From Methylopila henanensis (GTDB lineage: Bacteria > Pseudomonadota > Alphaproteobacteria > Rhizobiales > Methylopilaceae): a stretch of DNA of 64,000 bases. Positions 9,062 through 15,446 of this stretch are shown piece after piece (the stretch's first letter is position 1; the number at the start of each line of letters is the position of its first letter). Location of the stretch: the NCBI RefSeq assembly GCF_042681025.1, contig NZ_JBHUER010000003.1, forward strand, positions 283,856-347,855, written 5' to 3'. Position numbers and translations under genes: made by a program. The notes beneath the pieces are model-generated. The model was not told the origin of the DNA and made no database searches. It was given only the letters and a program-made list of their open reading frames with translations.

Positions 9062-10689
9062 GCTGCGGCTCCGTCGAGTTGCCGTGACGCCAGGTCAGTT
9101 CTTGATGGGAGGTCAGTCTTGGTCGCGAGGGCGCGGGCGATGAGATCCGCCGCGCGCTCGCCGATGAGGACGCAAGGGGCCATCGTGTTGCCACCCGCCA
9201 CCTCCGGCATGATCGAACCGTCGGCCACCCGCAGCCCGTCCACGCCGTAGACCTTGAGCGAGCCGTCGACGACCGACATCGGGTCGCGGCCCATCTTCGC
9301 CGTACAGGTCTGGTGGAAATAGGTCCCGGCGGCGTTCCGCAGGAAGGTCAGCATCTCCCGCGCCGAAAGCGGTCCTGGCATCAGCTCGCGCTTCACGAAT
9401 GGCCTCAGCGCGTCCGAGTGACCGATCTCGCGGCAGATCTCGACGCAGCGGAGCAGGGCGCGGACGTCCGCCTCCTCGCTGAGGAAGTTCGCGTGCACCT
9501 TCACCGGGTCTTCGGGCCGAGCGCCGGTCAGCGCGACGTGGCCGCGGCTCTTCGGCCGGATCAGGCCCGGCGCCAAGGTGAAGCAGGCGGACGGATCGAC
9601 CGGCAGGTCATAGGCCGGCCGCGTGACTTCAGAGCCGAACGCGCATTCCTCAAGGATCGGCTGGAGGTCCGGCCTGGTCAGCGACGCCTCGGATTTGCAG
9701 AAGATCGTGAACTCGGCGGAGTTGTTCCGCGGCGCCGACGGCTCGCGATACTCGAACACGCAGCCGGCGACGAGAATGTGGTCCTGAAAGTTCTGGCCGA
9801 CGCCCGGCAGATGCTGGACGACCGGCAGTCCAAGGCGCCGGAGCGCCGCGGCGTCCCCGATCCCCGACAGCATCAGGGTCTTCGGCGTGTTGATCGCGCC
9901 AAGGGAGAGCACGATCTCGTGGCGCGCGCGAGCAAGACGGATCTCGCCGTCATGTTCGAACTCGACGGCGACCGCACGGCCGTTCTCGATCACGACGCGC
10001 CGGGTCAGAGCGTGGGTCACCACTGTCAGGTTCGGCTGCCCGATCTTCGGGCGGAGGTAGGCTGTCGCGGTGGAGACCCGCTGGCCGTCCCGATCGACGT
10101 TGACGTTCGCGATCGCGCAGCAGCCGTCGCCCGCCATCGCCTCGGCGTTGTGGTCAGCGACTGCGGGGACGCCTAGCTCGCAAGCGTCGGCCAGCAGGCC
10201 ATGCACCACGGGGATGGGGTCCTTCGGAAGGGTGATGGACATCGGCCCGCCGACGCCGCGCAGCGGGGAAGCCGGCCCGTCCCAATCCTCGATCCGCCTG
10301 TAGAGATCGACCGCGGCCTCGTACCCCCAGCCCGGATCGCCGGTCTCGGCCTCCCAAAGGTCGAAGTCGCTCTTGTGCCCCCGCGCCCAGACGAGCCCGT
10401 TGACGCTCGATCCGCCGCCGAGCACGCGGCCCATCGGGAGCGGCGCGCGCCGCCCGTTGAGGCCCGGACACGGCTCCGACGCGAAGCCCCAGTCGCGCTC
10501 GGAGCCGATGTTGCGCATCCAGATCGTGGGATCGCGGACCTCGGGGGCGTCGTCCATGCCCCCCGCTTCGATCAGCAGAACTTCGAGGTCCGGGTCAGCC
10601 GCGAGCCGGCTCGCCACGACGCATCCCGCCGAGCCGCCGCCGCAGACGATGACGTCGTAATCTTTCGAGAGCCGATTGGCGGAGGCCAT
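9058..10689 (-). CDS. GMC-family FAD-dependent alcohol oxidoreductase
   Basis: Glucose-methanol-choline family flavoenzyme of 543 residues, choline-dehydrogenase-like. It begins with the FAD-binding Rossmann motif VIVCGGGSAGCVVASRL, followed by GGGSSVNGLVWARGH (GMC signature 1) and GAINTPKTLMLSGIG (signature 2). The C-terminal YFHQTCTAKMG contains the catalytic His region. It should oxidise a primary alcohol to an aldehyde, which the overlapping downstream aldehyde dehydrogenase would convert to the acid. A truncated paralogue lies at 32970. First gene of a probable four-gene unit, with a palindromic operator 18 bp before its ATG. Confidence 0.88.
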   Translation of the reverse strand: MASANRLSKDYDVIVCGGGSAGCVVASRLAADPDLEVLLIEAGGMDDAPEVRDPTIWMRNIGSERDWGFASEPCPGLNGRRAPLPMGRVLGGGSSVNGLVWARGHKSDFDLWEAETGDPGWGYEAAVDLYRRIEDWDGPASPLRGVGGPMSITLPKDPIPVVHGLLADACELGVPAVADHNAEAMAGDGCCAIANVNVDRDGQRVSTATAYLRPKIGQPNLTVVTHALTRRVVIENGRAVAVEFEHDGEIRLARARHEIVLSLGAINTPKTLMLSGIGDAAALRRLGLPVVQHLPGVGQNFQDHILVAGCVFEYREPSAPRNNSAEFTIFCKSEASLTRPDLQPILEECAFGSEVTRPAYDLPVDPSACFTLAPGLIRPKSRGHVALTGARPEDPVKVHANFLSEEADVRALLRCVEICREIGHSDALRPFVKRELMPGPLSAREMLTFLRNAAGTYFHQTCTAKMGRDPMSVVDGSLKVYGVDGLRVADGSIMPEVAGGNTMAPCVLIGERAADLIARALATKTDLPSRTDLASRQLDGAAA

Positions 10690-10707
10690 GCCATTCCTTC
10701 AAAAATA

Positions 10708-10721
10708 GGAAGTATACTTCC
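10708..10721. promoter_or_regulatory. Perfect 14-bp palindrome, probable operator of the GMC/ALDH/codBA unit
   Basis: GGAAGTATACTTCC is a perfect inverted repeat with A/T-rich flanks. It sits 18 bp upstream of the GMC start codon, where a bound repressor would block transcription or early elongation. No obvious cognate regulator gene is adjacent. Confidence 0.6.
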
Positions 10722-10908
10722 CATTTTGAAAAGCAGATTTCGTGCCAACGTGTTGAAGGTGGCCTTCCCCGAGGTTGTTCCCGGTAAAACCCGTGGCTTG
10801 CCCGTTTCCAGGCCGCTGCGCTCAAATCCGCGTCAGCGTTGACACCTGTTTCGACCCTAAAGTCGAGCGTGACCGTAACGCGTGCGCGGAACACGCCGGT
10901 CGCGATCG

Positions 10909-10974
10909 GCGCATTGCCTCCTCCTAGAGGCGGCCCCTCGACGGAATCATACACCCGCAGCCATTCGGGGACGC
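10909..10974 (-). repeat. Copy A of a recombinase-leader repeat
   Basis: About 66 bp nearly identical to 13173-13237 apart from scattered changes. Read on the minus strand it ends with GGGGCCGCCTCTAGGAGGAG followed by GCAATG: an ideal ribosome-binding site that can pair with the GCCTC just before it. In copy B the ATG opens a tyrosine-recombinase fragment. Here the reading frame diverges at once, so only the leader survives. Confidence 0.6.
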
Positions 10975-11069
10975 ACCGGGGGCGGGCCTTGGCTCGCTGT
11001 CGACCGGCTTGGGTCAAAGTCGGCTATTGCTGTCTAGCCTTCGCATTCTGTCGCCTTGGCGCGCTGTCC

Positions 11070-11190
11070 TCAGAAAGACTTCACTTCCTTCGCGACCACA
11101 GCGTTGGTGTCGTCGTGGCGAACAAGGGCGCAAACGATGTCGCGGAAGCTAGCAAAGGCCTGCCTGAGGTCGATGTTCGAGCGACTGGCT
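11070..11190 (-). pseudogene. C-terminal fragment of an unidentified gene, cut by the IS21 end
   Basis: An open frame reads SRSNIDLRQAFASFRDIVCA, then LVRHDDTNAVVAKEVKSF, and stops at 11070. Upstream it is bounded by the IS21 terminus at 11190. It may be the tail of a gene truncated by the element. I do not recognise the family, and a chance open frame is possible. Confidence 0.25.
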
Positions 11191-11921
11191 GTCAATCGGC
11201 GCTGAACTTTGACCCCTTATCGGCGTCCAATGTCGACCCCCTGAAGCTGGGTGAGCGGTGTCGATCCCGCCGGCGCGGAGCTGGTCGGGGTTGCGCAGCG
11301 CCGGCGGGATCGACGTCCAGAGGGCGCGGCCTCGGGCGGCGCTCAGGCGCGGTTCTTGAAGCGCCAGCTCTCGTTGCCGGTCTCGACGACGTCGCAGTGG
11401 TGGGTGAGCCGGTCGAGCAGCGCGGTGGTCATCTTTGCGTCGCCGAACACGCTTGGCCATTCGCCGAAGGCGAGGTTGGTGGTGACGATGATCGAGGTCT
11501 GCTCGTAGAGGCGGCTGATCAGATGGAACAAGAGCTGGCCGCCGGACTGCGCGAACGGCAGGTAGCCGAGCTCGTCGAGGACCACGAAGTCGAGGCGGCC
11601 GAGGTAGTCGGCCATGCGGCCCTGGCGTCCTGAACGGCCTTCCGCCTCGAGCTTGTTGACGAGGTCGACCACGTTGAAGAACCGGCCGCGCGCGCCGTCG
11701 CGGATGCAGGCCCGGACGATCGCGATGGCGAGGTGGGTCTTGCCGGTTCCGGTGCCGCCGACCAGCACGACGTTGCGCTGATGGGCCAGGAACTCGCCTC
11801 CGGCGAGGTCGCGGATCAGGGTCTCGTTGATCGGCGTGTCGTCGAAGGCGAAGTCCTCGACGTCGCGGGCGAGCGGCAGCTTGGCGATGATGATCTGGTA
11901 TTTGATCGAGCGCGCTTGCTT
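11190..11921 (-). mobile_element. IS21-family element remnant (right end plus truncated istB)
   Basis: The end beginning TGTCAATCGGCGCTGAACTT at 11190 carries two successive copies of the ATCGGCG(N3-6)GACCCC unit typical of IS21 termini, where the transposase binds several internal repeats. It is followed on the minus strand by istB. The left half, including istA and the other terminus, is missing, so the element is dead. Confidence 0.8.
11343..11921 (-). pseudogene. istB: IstB, IS21 helper ATPase (N-terminally truncated)
   Basis: AAA+ helper ATPase of an IS21 element, normally about 245 residues. The visible part starts at KQARSIKYQIIIAKLPLARD and continues through the Walker A segment LVGGTGTGKTHLAIAI, the Walker B segment FVVLDELGYLPFAQSGGQLL, IVTTNLAFGEWPSVFGDAKM, and the usual end NESWRFKNRA. 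Homology stops near 11921, removing roughly the first 50 residues, and no start codon remains in a sensible place. No istA gene is adjacent. Confidence 0.85.
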
Positions 11922-12039
11922 CGACGTCGGAAAGATCTGATTTGCCGTTCATGGCTCATGGTATCGTGGACGCGAAGCACCGCGCCATGATGGCGAGCGC
12001 GGACGGCGCCATCGAGGAGTCGTCGCGGAAGAACAGCGT

Positions 12040-13140
12040 TCAGGGCGCGCGCCTCAGCTTGTAGTCGGCGATCAATCGGGCGCGTCCTAGCTCGGGCGCC
12101 ATCCGGCGTTCCGCAACAAGCATATGGTCGATGATCTGGCGGAGCGTGCTTAGGGCGGTCTCGTCGCCTAGGCGAAAGGCCGTGCTCGTGAAAAACGCGC
12201 CGAAGCGATCCCGGTACGCTTTGCGGTCTTCGCACGCCGCGCAGGCGGTGACGGCGATGCTGAGCAGGTATGGAATTCGCTCTTGCGCATCTTGCTGACG
12301 AAGCAGGGTCGTGCAGCGGTCGAGCACCGCGTCGCTGAGGCGAACTGAGCGTCCCGCGGCGCTCATGTCGGCGACGGCGTTCAGCGCCGTCAGATAGCGG
12401 TCTATATCGTCCGACACGAAGTCGCGTTCGGCGGTGAGAATGCCGATCAACCGATCAACGGTCGCGGCGCTCGGTTGGCCGATCTTGGCGCAGAACGGCA
12501 GCGCGTCGAGCAATCCGAGAAGCGTCGTTGCGCCCCCCGGAGGGGTTTCCCATTCGGCGAGCTCAACGTCGTTCGGCGGGGGGCCGAAGTCGTCCAACGG
12601 ACCTGGATAGATGAGAAGGCCCAACGGACGGCTTGCGAGGTCCGACATCGCTTCGCCCTCTACGATCTTGGACCATGAGGCCACCTGTCCGCCGAACGGC
12701 ATATTCTGTATCGCGAGCATCGCTTGCGCATTGAGGTCCGCACGGAGGTAGACTTCAGACAGAAGTTCGGGAGACCATCTGGGCGCTTCCTGACGTTCCA
12801 TCGATGTCGCCCAGAGCTGCTCGACGCCGAAATTCTCGATCGCCCACTGAGCGAACGCTTCCGGATCCTTCGCCTCGATCCGCGCGTCCGTCAGGACGCC
12901 CGCGTGGGCGAGAGCGGCGAGCCGGACCCAGTACGCAGGGGCCTCCCCAGCTCGCGCTTTTCGGCGCGCCCAAGCCAGACTTATCGCCGCGCAGCCGGTG
13001 AAGAGTTGTCGCCTTCCTAGGGAGCGAACCGGATCCAGGAACAGCTTTTCGAGAAAGGCTTCACCCAAGGCGACCGGATCGCCCAGATATGCTTCGGCTT
13101 CAACGGCGCTTTCGGACCGATGAGCCGACCGGCGTTCCAT
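12040..13140 (-). CDS. Hypothetical protein, start uncertain
   Basis: A long open frame of up to 366 residues from ATG at 13140. I do not recognise the family. The protein is soluble-looking, Ala/Leu/Arg-rich and mostly helical in appearance, without signal peptide or membrane helices; it includes KLFLDPVRSLGRRQLFTGCA and ends in RLIADYKLRRAP. The first 20-25 codons overlap, in another frame, a tyrosine-recombinase fragment (13074-13178). The native start is therefore probably lost or further downstream, near 13066. It sits between an IS21 relic and the RNA-repair module, which suggests a degraded accessory region. Confidence 0.5.
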   Translation of the reverse strand: MERRSAHRSESAVEAEAYLGDPVALGEAFLEKLFLDPVRSLGRRQLFTGCAAISLAWARRKARAGEAPAYWVRLAALAHAGVLTDARIEAKDPEAFAQWAIENFGVEQLWATSMERQEAPRWSPELLSEVYLRADLNAQAMLAIQNMPFGGQVASWSKIVEGEAMSDLASRPLGLLIYPGPLDDFGPPPNDVELAEWETPPGGATTLLGLLDALPFCAKIGQPSAATVDRLIGILTAERDFVSDDIDRYLTALNAVADMSAAGRSVRLSDAVLDRCTTLLRQQDAQERIPYLLSIAVTACAACEDRKAYRDRFGAFFTSTAFRLGDETALSTLRQIIDHMLVAERRMAPELGRARLIADYKLRRAP

Positions 13141-13178
13141 GGCTTCTGAGGTAAGCGGAACAAGTCGGGCTGGCGCAT
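13074..13178 (-). pseudogene. N-terminal fragment of a small tyrosine recombinase (phage integrase family)
   Basis: From ATG at 13178, preceded by AGGAGGAGG, the frame reads MRQPDLFRLPQKPWNAGRLI then GPKAPLKPKHIWAIR, after which similarity is lost. This matches my recollection of the opening of the approximately 200-residue integrase-family recombinases that start with PWN-GR-IG--PPLKPKHIWAIR. About 35 residues remain and all catalytic residues are gone. It lies directly beside the 41-bp repeat bordering the RNA-repair module. Confidence 0.6.
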
Positions 13179-13237
13179 AGCCTCCTCCTAGAGGCGGCCC
13201 CTCGAAGGCAATCGTACACCCGTAACCGTTCGGGACG
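13173..13237 (-). repeat. Copy B of the recombinase-leader repeat
   Basis: The minus-strand sequence CGAGGGGCCGCCTCTAGGAG is followed by GAGGC and an ATG at 13178. The core is identical to copy A at 10909-10974. GCCTC can pair with GAGGC and mask the Shine-Dalgarno sequence. It abuts the 41-bp repeat at 13238. Confidence 0.65.
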
Positions 13238-13278
13238 CGCCAGAAGCTGTCGCTGGCGACTCGCCGCATTGCGGACAT
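13238..13278. repeat. 41-bp direct repeat, left copy bordering the RNA-repair module
   Basis: The sequence begins CGCCAGAAGCTGTCGCTGGC and ends CGCATTGCGGACAT. It is identical over 41 bp and in the same orientation as 18810-18850. It contains the internal inverted repeat GTCGC-TG-GCGAC. The two copies enclose rtcB through rtcR. Confidence 0.9.
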
Positions 13279-13298
13279 TCAGCTGTTTACTGAGAGAC

Positions 13299-13325
13299 CC
13301 CGGACGTCCCGATGGGGCGCCCGGG
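13299..13325 (-). terminator. Probable terminator hairpin after rtcB
   Basis: On the minus strand, CCCGG-G-CG-C-CCC pairs with GGG-A-CG-T-CCGGG around a 4-nt loop: about 11 pairs, one of them G-U, with one mismatch. It lies just beyond the rtcB stop. No clear U-tract follows, so it may be weak or Rho-assisted. Confidence 0.45.
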
Positions 13326-13332
13326 ATATCGA

Positions 13333-14745
13333 TCAGCCGATCGAGTCCGCCTGGCTGTCCCTCGCGGCCTTGGCGGCCTTCTTCTTCCGCCACGGCGCGT
13401 TGACCTGCCAGTCGCCGGCCATGATGCAGCCGACCGGCTCCACCGTGTCCACCACCTCGCAGAGCCCGAACTCGGCGAGCTGAGAGCGCACCGTGTCGGC
13501 GTTCTTGTAGGCAGCCGGAAGCTCGGATGCGTCCGGCACGCCGCTGAAGAACCGCGCGTCGATGCGCTTGCGCACCGCGGCGAGCTGCTCCTCCGGCGTC
13601 TCGGTCTGGGCGCGCAGAAAGGCCGAGCGGCTGAAGTTGCGTCCCGCGCCATGCGGCGAGAAGCCGAGCCCGTTCGGCGCGTCCTTGCCGCGGGTGATCA
13701 GGATCGGCTCGCCCATGTTGAGCGGCACGAGCGTGAGCCCCGTGTCGTCGGCGGAGAAACCGTCATAGGCCGGGGTCGCGCCCTTGGCGTGGTAGAACAG
13801 GCCGTCGGTCTTCCGGAAGACGAAGTTGTGCTCGTTCCAGAACCGGTCGACGGGTTCGAGCCCGAGCGCCTCGGCCACGAGATCGTGGATCGCGTAGTGG
13901 TTCGCCTTGGTCCACAGCCGGATGATCTGCAGCGCCTCCCAATAGGCCTCGCCCTCCGCCGTGTCCGCCTCGATCCAGGCGTTGTGAGACGGTGTCTCTC
14001 GCGAGACCGCGCGCCGGGTCTCCTCGGCGAGCGCCATGCCGGCCTTGTAGAGCAGCGCGCCGGGTTTGCGGGAGCCGTGATGGGTCACGAGCGTCACGTC
14101 GCCGGTCGAGGCGCGGCGGCCCACATAGAAGAAGTGGTTGCCGTCGCCCTGCGTCGCGAAATGCTCGATCGCCGCCGAAGTCAGCGTCTTCAGGAAGGGG
14201 TTCGCGTCCATCGCCTGAAGGATCTCGGCCGGCGGGCGGATCTGCGCGCCACGCGGCCGTCCGCCGCCGCCGAAATGCGACCAGGCCATTCCGGCGTCGA
14301 TGATGCTGGTCGGATCGACGTCGCCGAACGAGGTCAGCGCCATCGAGCAGCAGATGTCAGCCGAATGAAAACCCGGATGGATGGCGTTCTCAGTCGCGAT
14401 CACTCCGCCCACCGGGATCGTGCCCGGCGCGCGTCCGGCTGGGCAGGCGTCCGGCATCACGGCGCCGGCGCGGATCGTCGGCACGCGCATCAGCTCATCC
14501 ATATGAGCCTGGACGTTCGCGATGTTCTCGGCGTCGCCGTCGTTCTCAGCCCGGATGTTGAGGTGATACGGCACGGTGCCGGGCGCGCTCATCGCGCGCT
14601 GCGGGCGCAGCTCCGGCGCAAGCGCAGCAGCGGCCGCGCGCGGGTCCTCGCCGCGATCGGCCGCCGCCTGCGCGGCCGCGATGCCTTCCGAGAACCAGGA
14701 ACCGGGCGCAAAGCCCCAGTCGATGAGCGTCTTTCCGGTGATCAT
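13333..14745 (-). CDS. rtcB: RtcB-type 3'-phosphate/5'-hydroxyl RNA ligase
   Basis: RNA ligase of 470 residues that joins 2',3'-cyclic-phosphate or 3'-phosphate ends to 5'-OH ends with GTP and Mn2+. Conserved active-site motifs are visible: HSADICCSMA near 127-136 (metal Asp and Cys), GDGNHFF near 189 (metal His), THHGSRKPG (metal His), and SPHGAGR (the guanylylated His). ATG 14745 is preferred because GAGGAGA precedes it at normal spacing; an upstream in-frame start at 14760 lacks this. It is the last gene of the rsr, Y RNA, rtcB transcript. No rtcA cyclase gene is present. It would repair broken tRNA or other RNA. Confidence 0.95.
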   Translation of the reverse strand: MITGKTLIDWGFAPGSWFSEGIAAAQAAADRGEDPRAAAAALAPELRPQRAMSAPGTVPYHLNIRAENDGDAENIANVQAHMDELMRVPTIRAGAVMPDACPAGRAPGTIPVGGVIATENAIHPGFHSADICCSMALTSFGDVDPTSIIDAGMAWSHFGGGGRPRGAQIRPPAEILQAMDANPFLKTLTSAAIEHFATQGDGNHFFYVGRRASTGDVTLVTHHGSRKPGALLYKAGMALAEETRRAVSRETPSHNAWIEADTAEGEAYWEALQIIRLWTKANHYAIHDLVAEALGLEPVDRFWNEHNFVFRKTDGLFYHAKGATPAYDGFSADDTGLTLVPLNMGEPILITRGKDAPNGLGFSPHGAGRNFSRSAFLRAQTETPEEQLAAVRKRIDARFFSGVPDASELPAAYKNADTVRSQLAEFGLCEVVDTVEPVGCIMAGDWQVNAPWRKKKAAKAARDSQADSIG

Positions 14746-14799
14746 GGCGCGTCTCCTCACGCGTCTTGGCTTGGGCGTTCAGTTCAGTCCGTCGGCCGA

Positions 14800-14921
14800 G
14801 GCGACAAGTGTTCGCGAGACGTTTGCTGAGCTACTCGGCTGACGCCGGGGCGGGCTTGAACCGCCGACCTCCCGCCGCTTCCGGCGGGCGCTCTACCCAT
14901 GTAGTCCCGCAGGCATTCGCC
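14800..14921 (-). ncRNA. Y RNA unit D: tRNA-like module permuted within the D-loop
   Basis: The terminal helix pairs GGCGA (from 14921) with TCGCC (to 14800), then GCGGGAC with GTCTCGC. The 5' strand carries CGAATGC and the 3' strand CTTGTCGCC, the layout of a Ro60-binding Y helix. Inside, in order: GGGTAGAGC (3' half of a D-arm), a 7-bp hairpin CCCGCCG-GAAG-CGGCGGG in the anticodon-arm position, AGGTC, the T-arm GGCGG-TTCAAGC-CCGCC at 14849-14865, a short CGGC-GTCA-GCCG acceptor-like stem, then TAGCTCAG (5' half of the D-arm). GCTC can pair with GAGC, so the Y helix emerges from the D-loop. The acceptor-like stem is short and imperfect. Confidence 0.78.
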
Positions 14922-14937
14922 GCGTCAGTTCGAGGGT

Positions 14938-15068
14938 CGTGACGACGAGGGGCGGCAGGACAAGGGAATGTGCTCTTCCGGCTGAGCTACAGGTCCGATC
15001 TTGCGGACCTGGCAGGCTTCGAACCTGCGACCTCATTCGTGCATGGAGTCCTGCCTGCATTCGTCACG
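14938..15068 (-). ncRNA. Y RNA unit C (YrlA-like): tRNA-like module permuted at the anticodon arm
   Basis: The terminal helix is CGTGACGA with TCGTCACG, continued after an internal loop by GGCAGGAC with GTCCTGCC (8 bp perfect); the 5' strand carries CGAATGC. The loop domain holds, in order, the variable-region-like AGGTC, the T-arm GCAGG-TTCGAAG-CCTGC (15012-15028), acceptor 3' strand CAGGTCC, an 8-nt connector GCAAGATC, acceptor 5' strand GGACCTG (7 bp perfect with CAGGTCC), and the D-arm TA-GCTC-AGCCGGAA-GAGC-A (14971-14989). This is a complete tRNA core with joined ends, opened where the anticodon arm would be. It is not a canonical tRNA gene. Confidence 0.88.
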
Positions 15069-15083
15069 TCAGTTCCATTCGGC

Positions 15084-15252
15084 CGAAGCCGTGACGACAA
15101 GATTCGACGAAACGTCTGGCGAGGATCGCCTTCCGGCGACCCTTCGCCCCTGCTCTGCCGCTGAGCTACGGGCCCGAGAGCCCGGCGGGACTCGAACCCG
15201 CGACCTGGTCATTAACAGTGATGTAGTTCCGTCAGCATTCGTCACGGCTTCG
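15084..15252 (-). ncRNA. Y RNA unit B (YrlA-like): tRNA-like module permuted at the anticodon arm, with extra hairpins
   Basis: The terminal helix CGAAGCCGTGACGA pairs perfectly over 14 bp with TCGTCACGGCTTCG, and a second helix GACGGAAC pairs with GTTTCGTC. The 5' strand carries CGAATGC and the 3' strand CTTGTCGTC. The loop domain contains a small hairpin TCA-CTGTTAA-TGA whose 7-nt loop equals the tRNA-Asn anticodon loop. Then come AGGTC, the T-arm GCGGG-TTCGAGT-CCCGC (15185-15201), acceptor 3' strand CGGGCTC, connector TC, acceptor 5' strand GGGCCCG (7 bp, one G-U), the D-arm TA-GCTC-AGCGGCA-GAGC-A (15151-15168), and a further hairpin GGTCGCC-GGAA-GGCGATC. At 169 nt it is the longest of the four. 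Confidence 0.87.
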
Positions 15253-15253
15253 A

Positions 15254-15388
15254 TCCGTCCGGGAGACGCGACGACGAAATTGGCGAGAGGCGGAGCTCCG
15301 ATAACGGTGGGTCGGGGCGGTTACCGTCCGCCAACGCTCCAGATGGTGGTGTACTCTCGGCCGGCATTCGTCGCGTCGCCGGGACGGA
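15254..15388 (-). ncRNA. Y RNA unit A, without an obvious tRNA-like module
   Basis: This is the unit closest to rsr. The terminal helix pairs TCCGTCC-GG-GACGCGACGA with its complement ending at 15254: about 19 pairs over 21 positions, including a perfect 10-bp GACGCGACGA/TCGTCGCGTC block. The 5' strand carries CGAATGC as in the other three units. A second helix CGAGAG/CTCTCG closes a domain with GGAGC/GCTCC and a 5-bp, 7-nt-loop hairpin GGCGG-ACGGTAA-CCGCC. I do not see T-loop or D-loop consensus sequences, so it looks like a plain Y RNA. Confidence 0.75.
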
Positions 15389-15412
15389 CCAGTCTGCTTC
15401 GGTTTCCTTGCT

Positions 15413-15440
15413 GGGACGCGGGCCCCATCGCCCGCGTCCC
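15413..15440 (-). terminator. Strong hairpin between rsr and the Y RNA array (attenuator or processing site)
   Basis: GGGACGCGGGC pairs perfectly over 11 bp with GCCCGCGTCCC around a 6-nt loop, 7 bp after the rsr stop codon. It lacks a U-run. It could protect the rsr 3' end, attenuate read-through or mark an RNase processing point that releases the Y RNAs. Confidence 0.6.
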
Positions 15441-15446
15441 TTCTCG

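Noticed and set aside
14821..15210. Canonical tRNA genes, suggested by TTCGA T-loops and GCTCAG D-arm sequences
   Set aside because: T-arm sequences precede D-arm sequences on the same strand and the acceptor strands are joined by a short loop. No normal-order cloverleaf can be drawn, so these are tRNA-like domains of Y RNAs.
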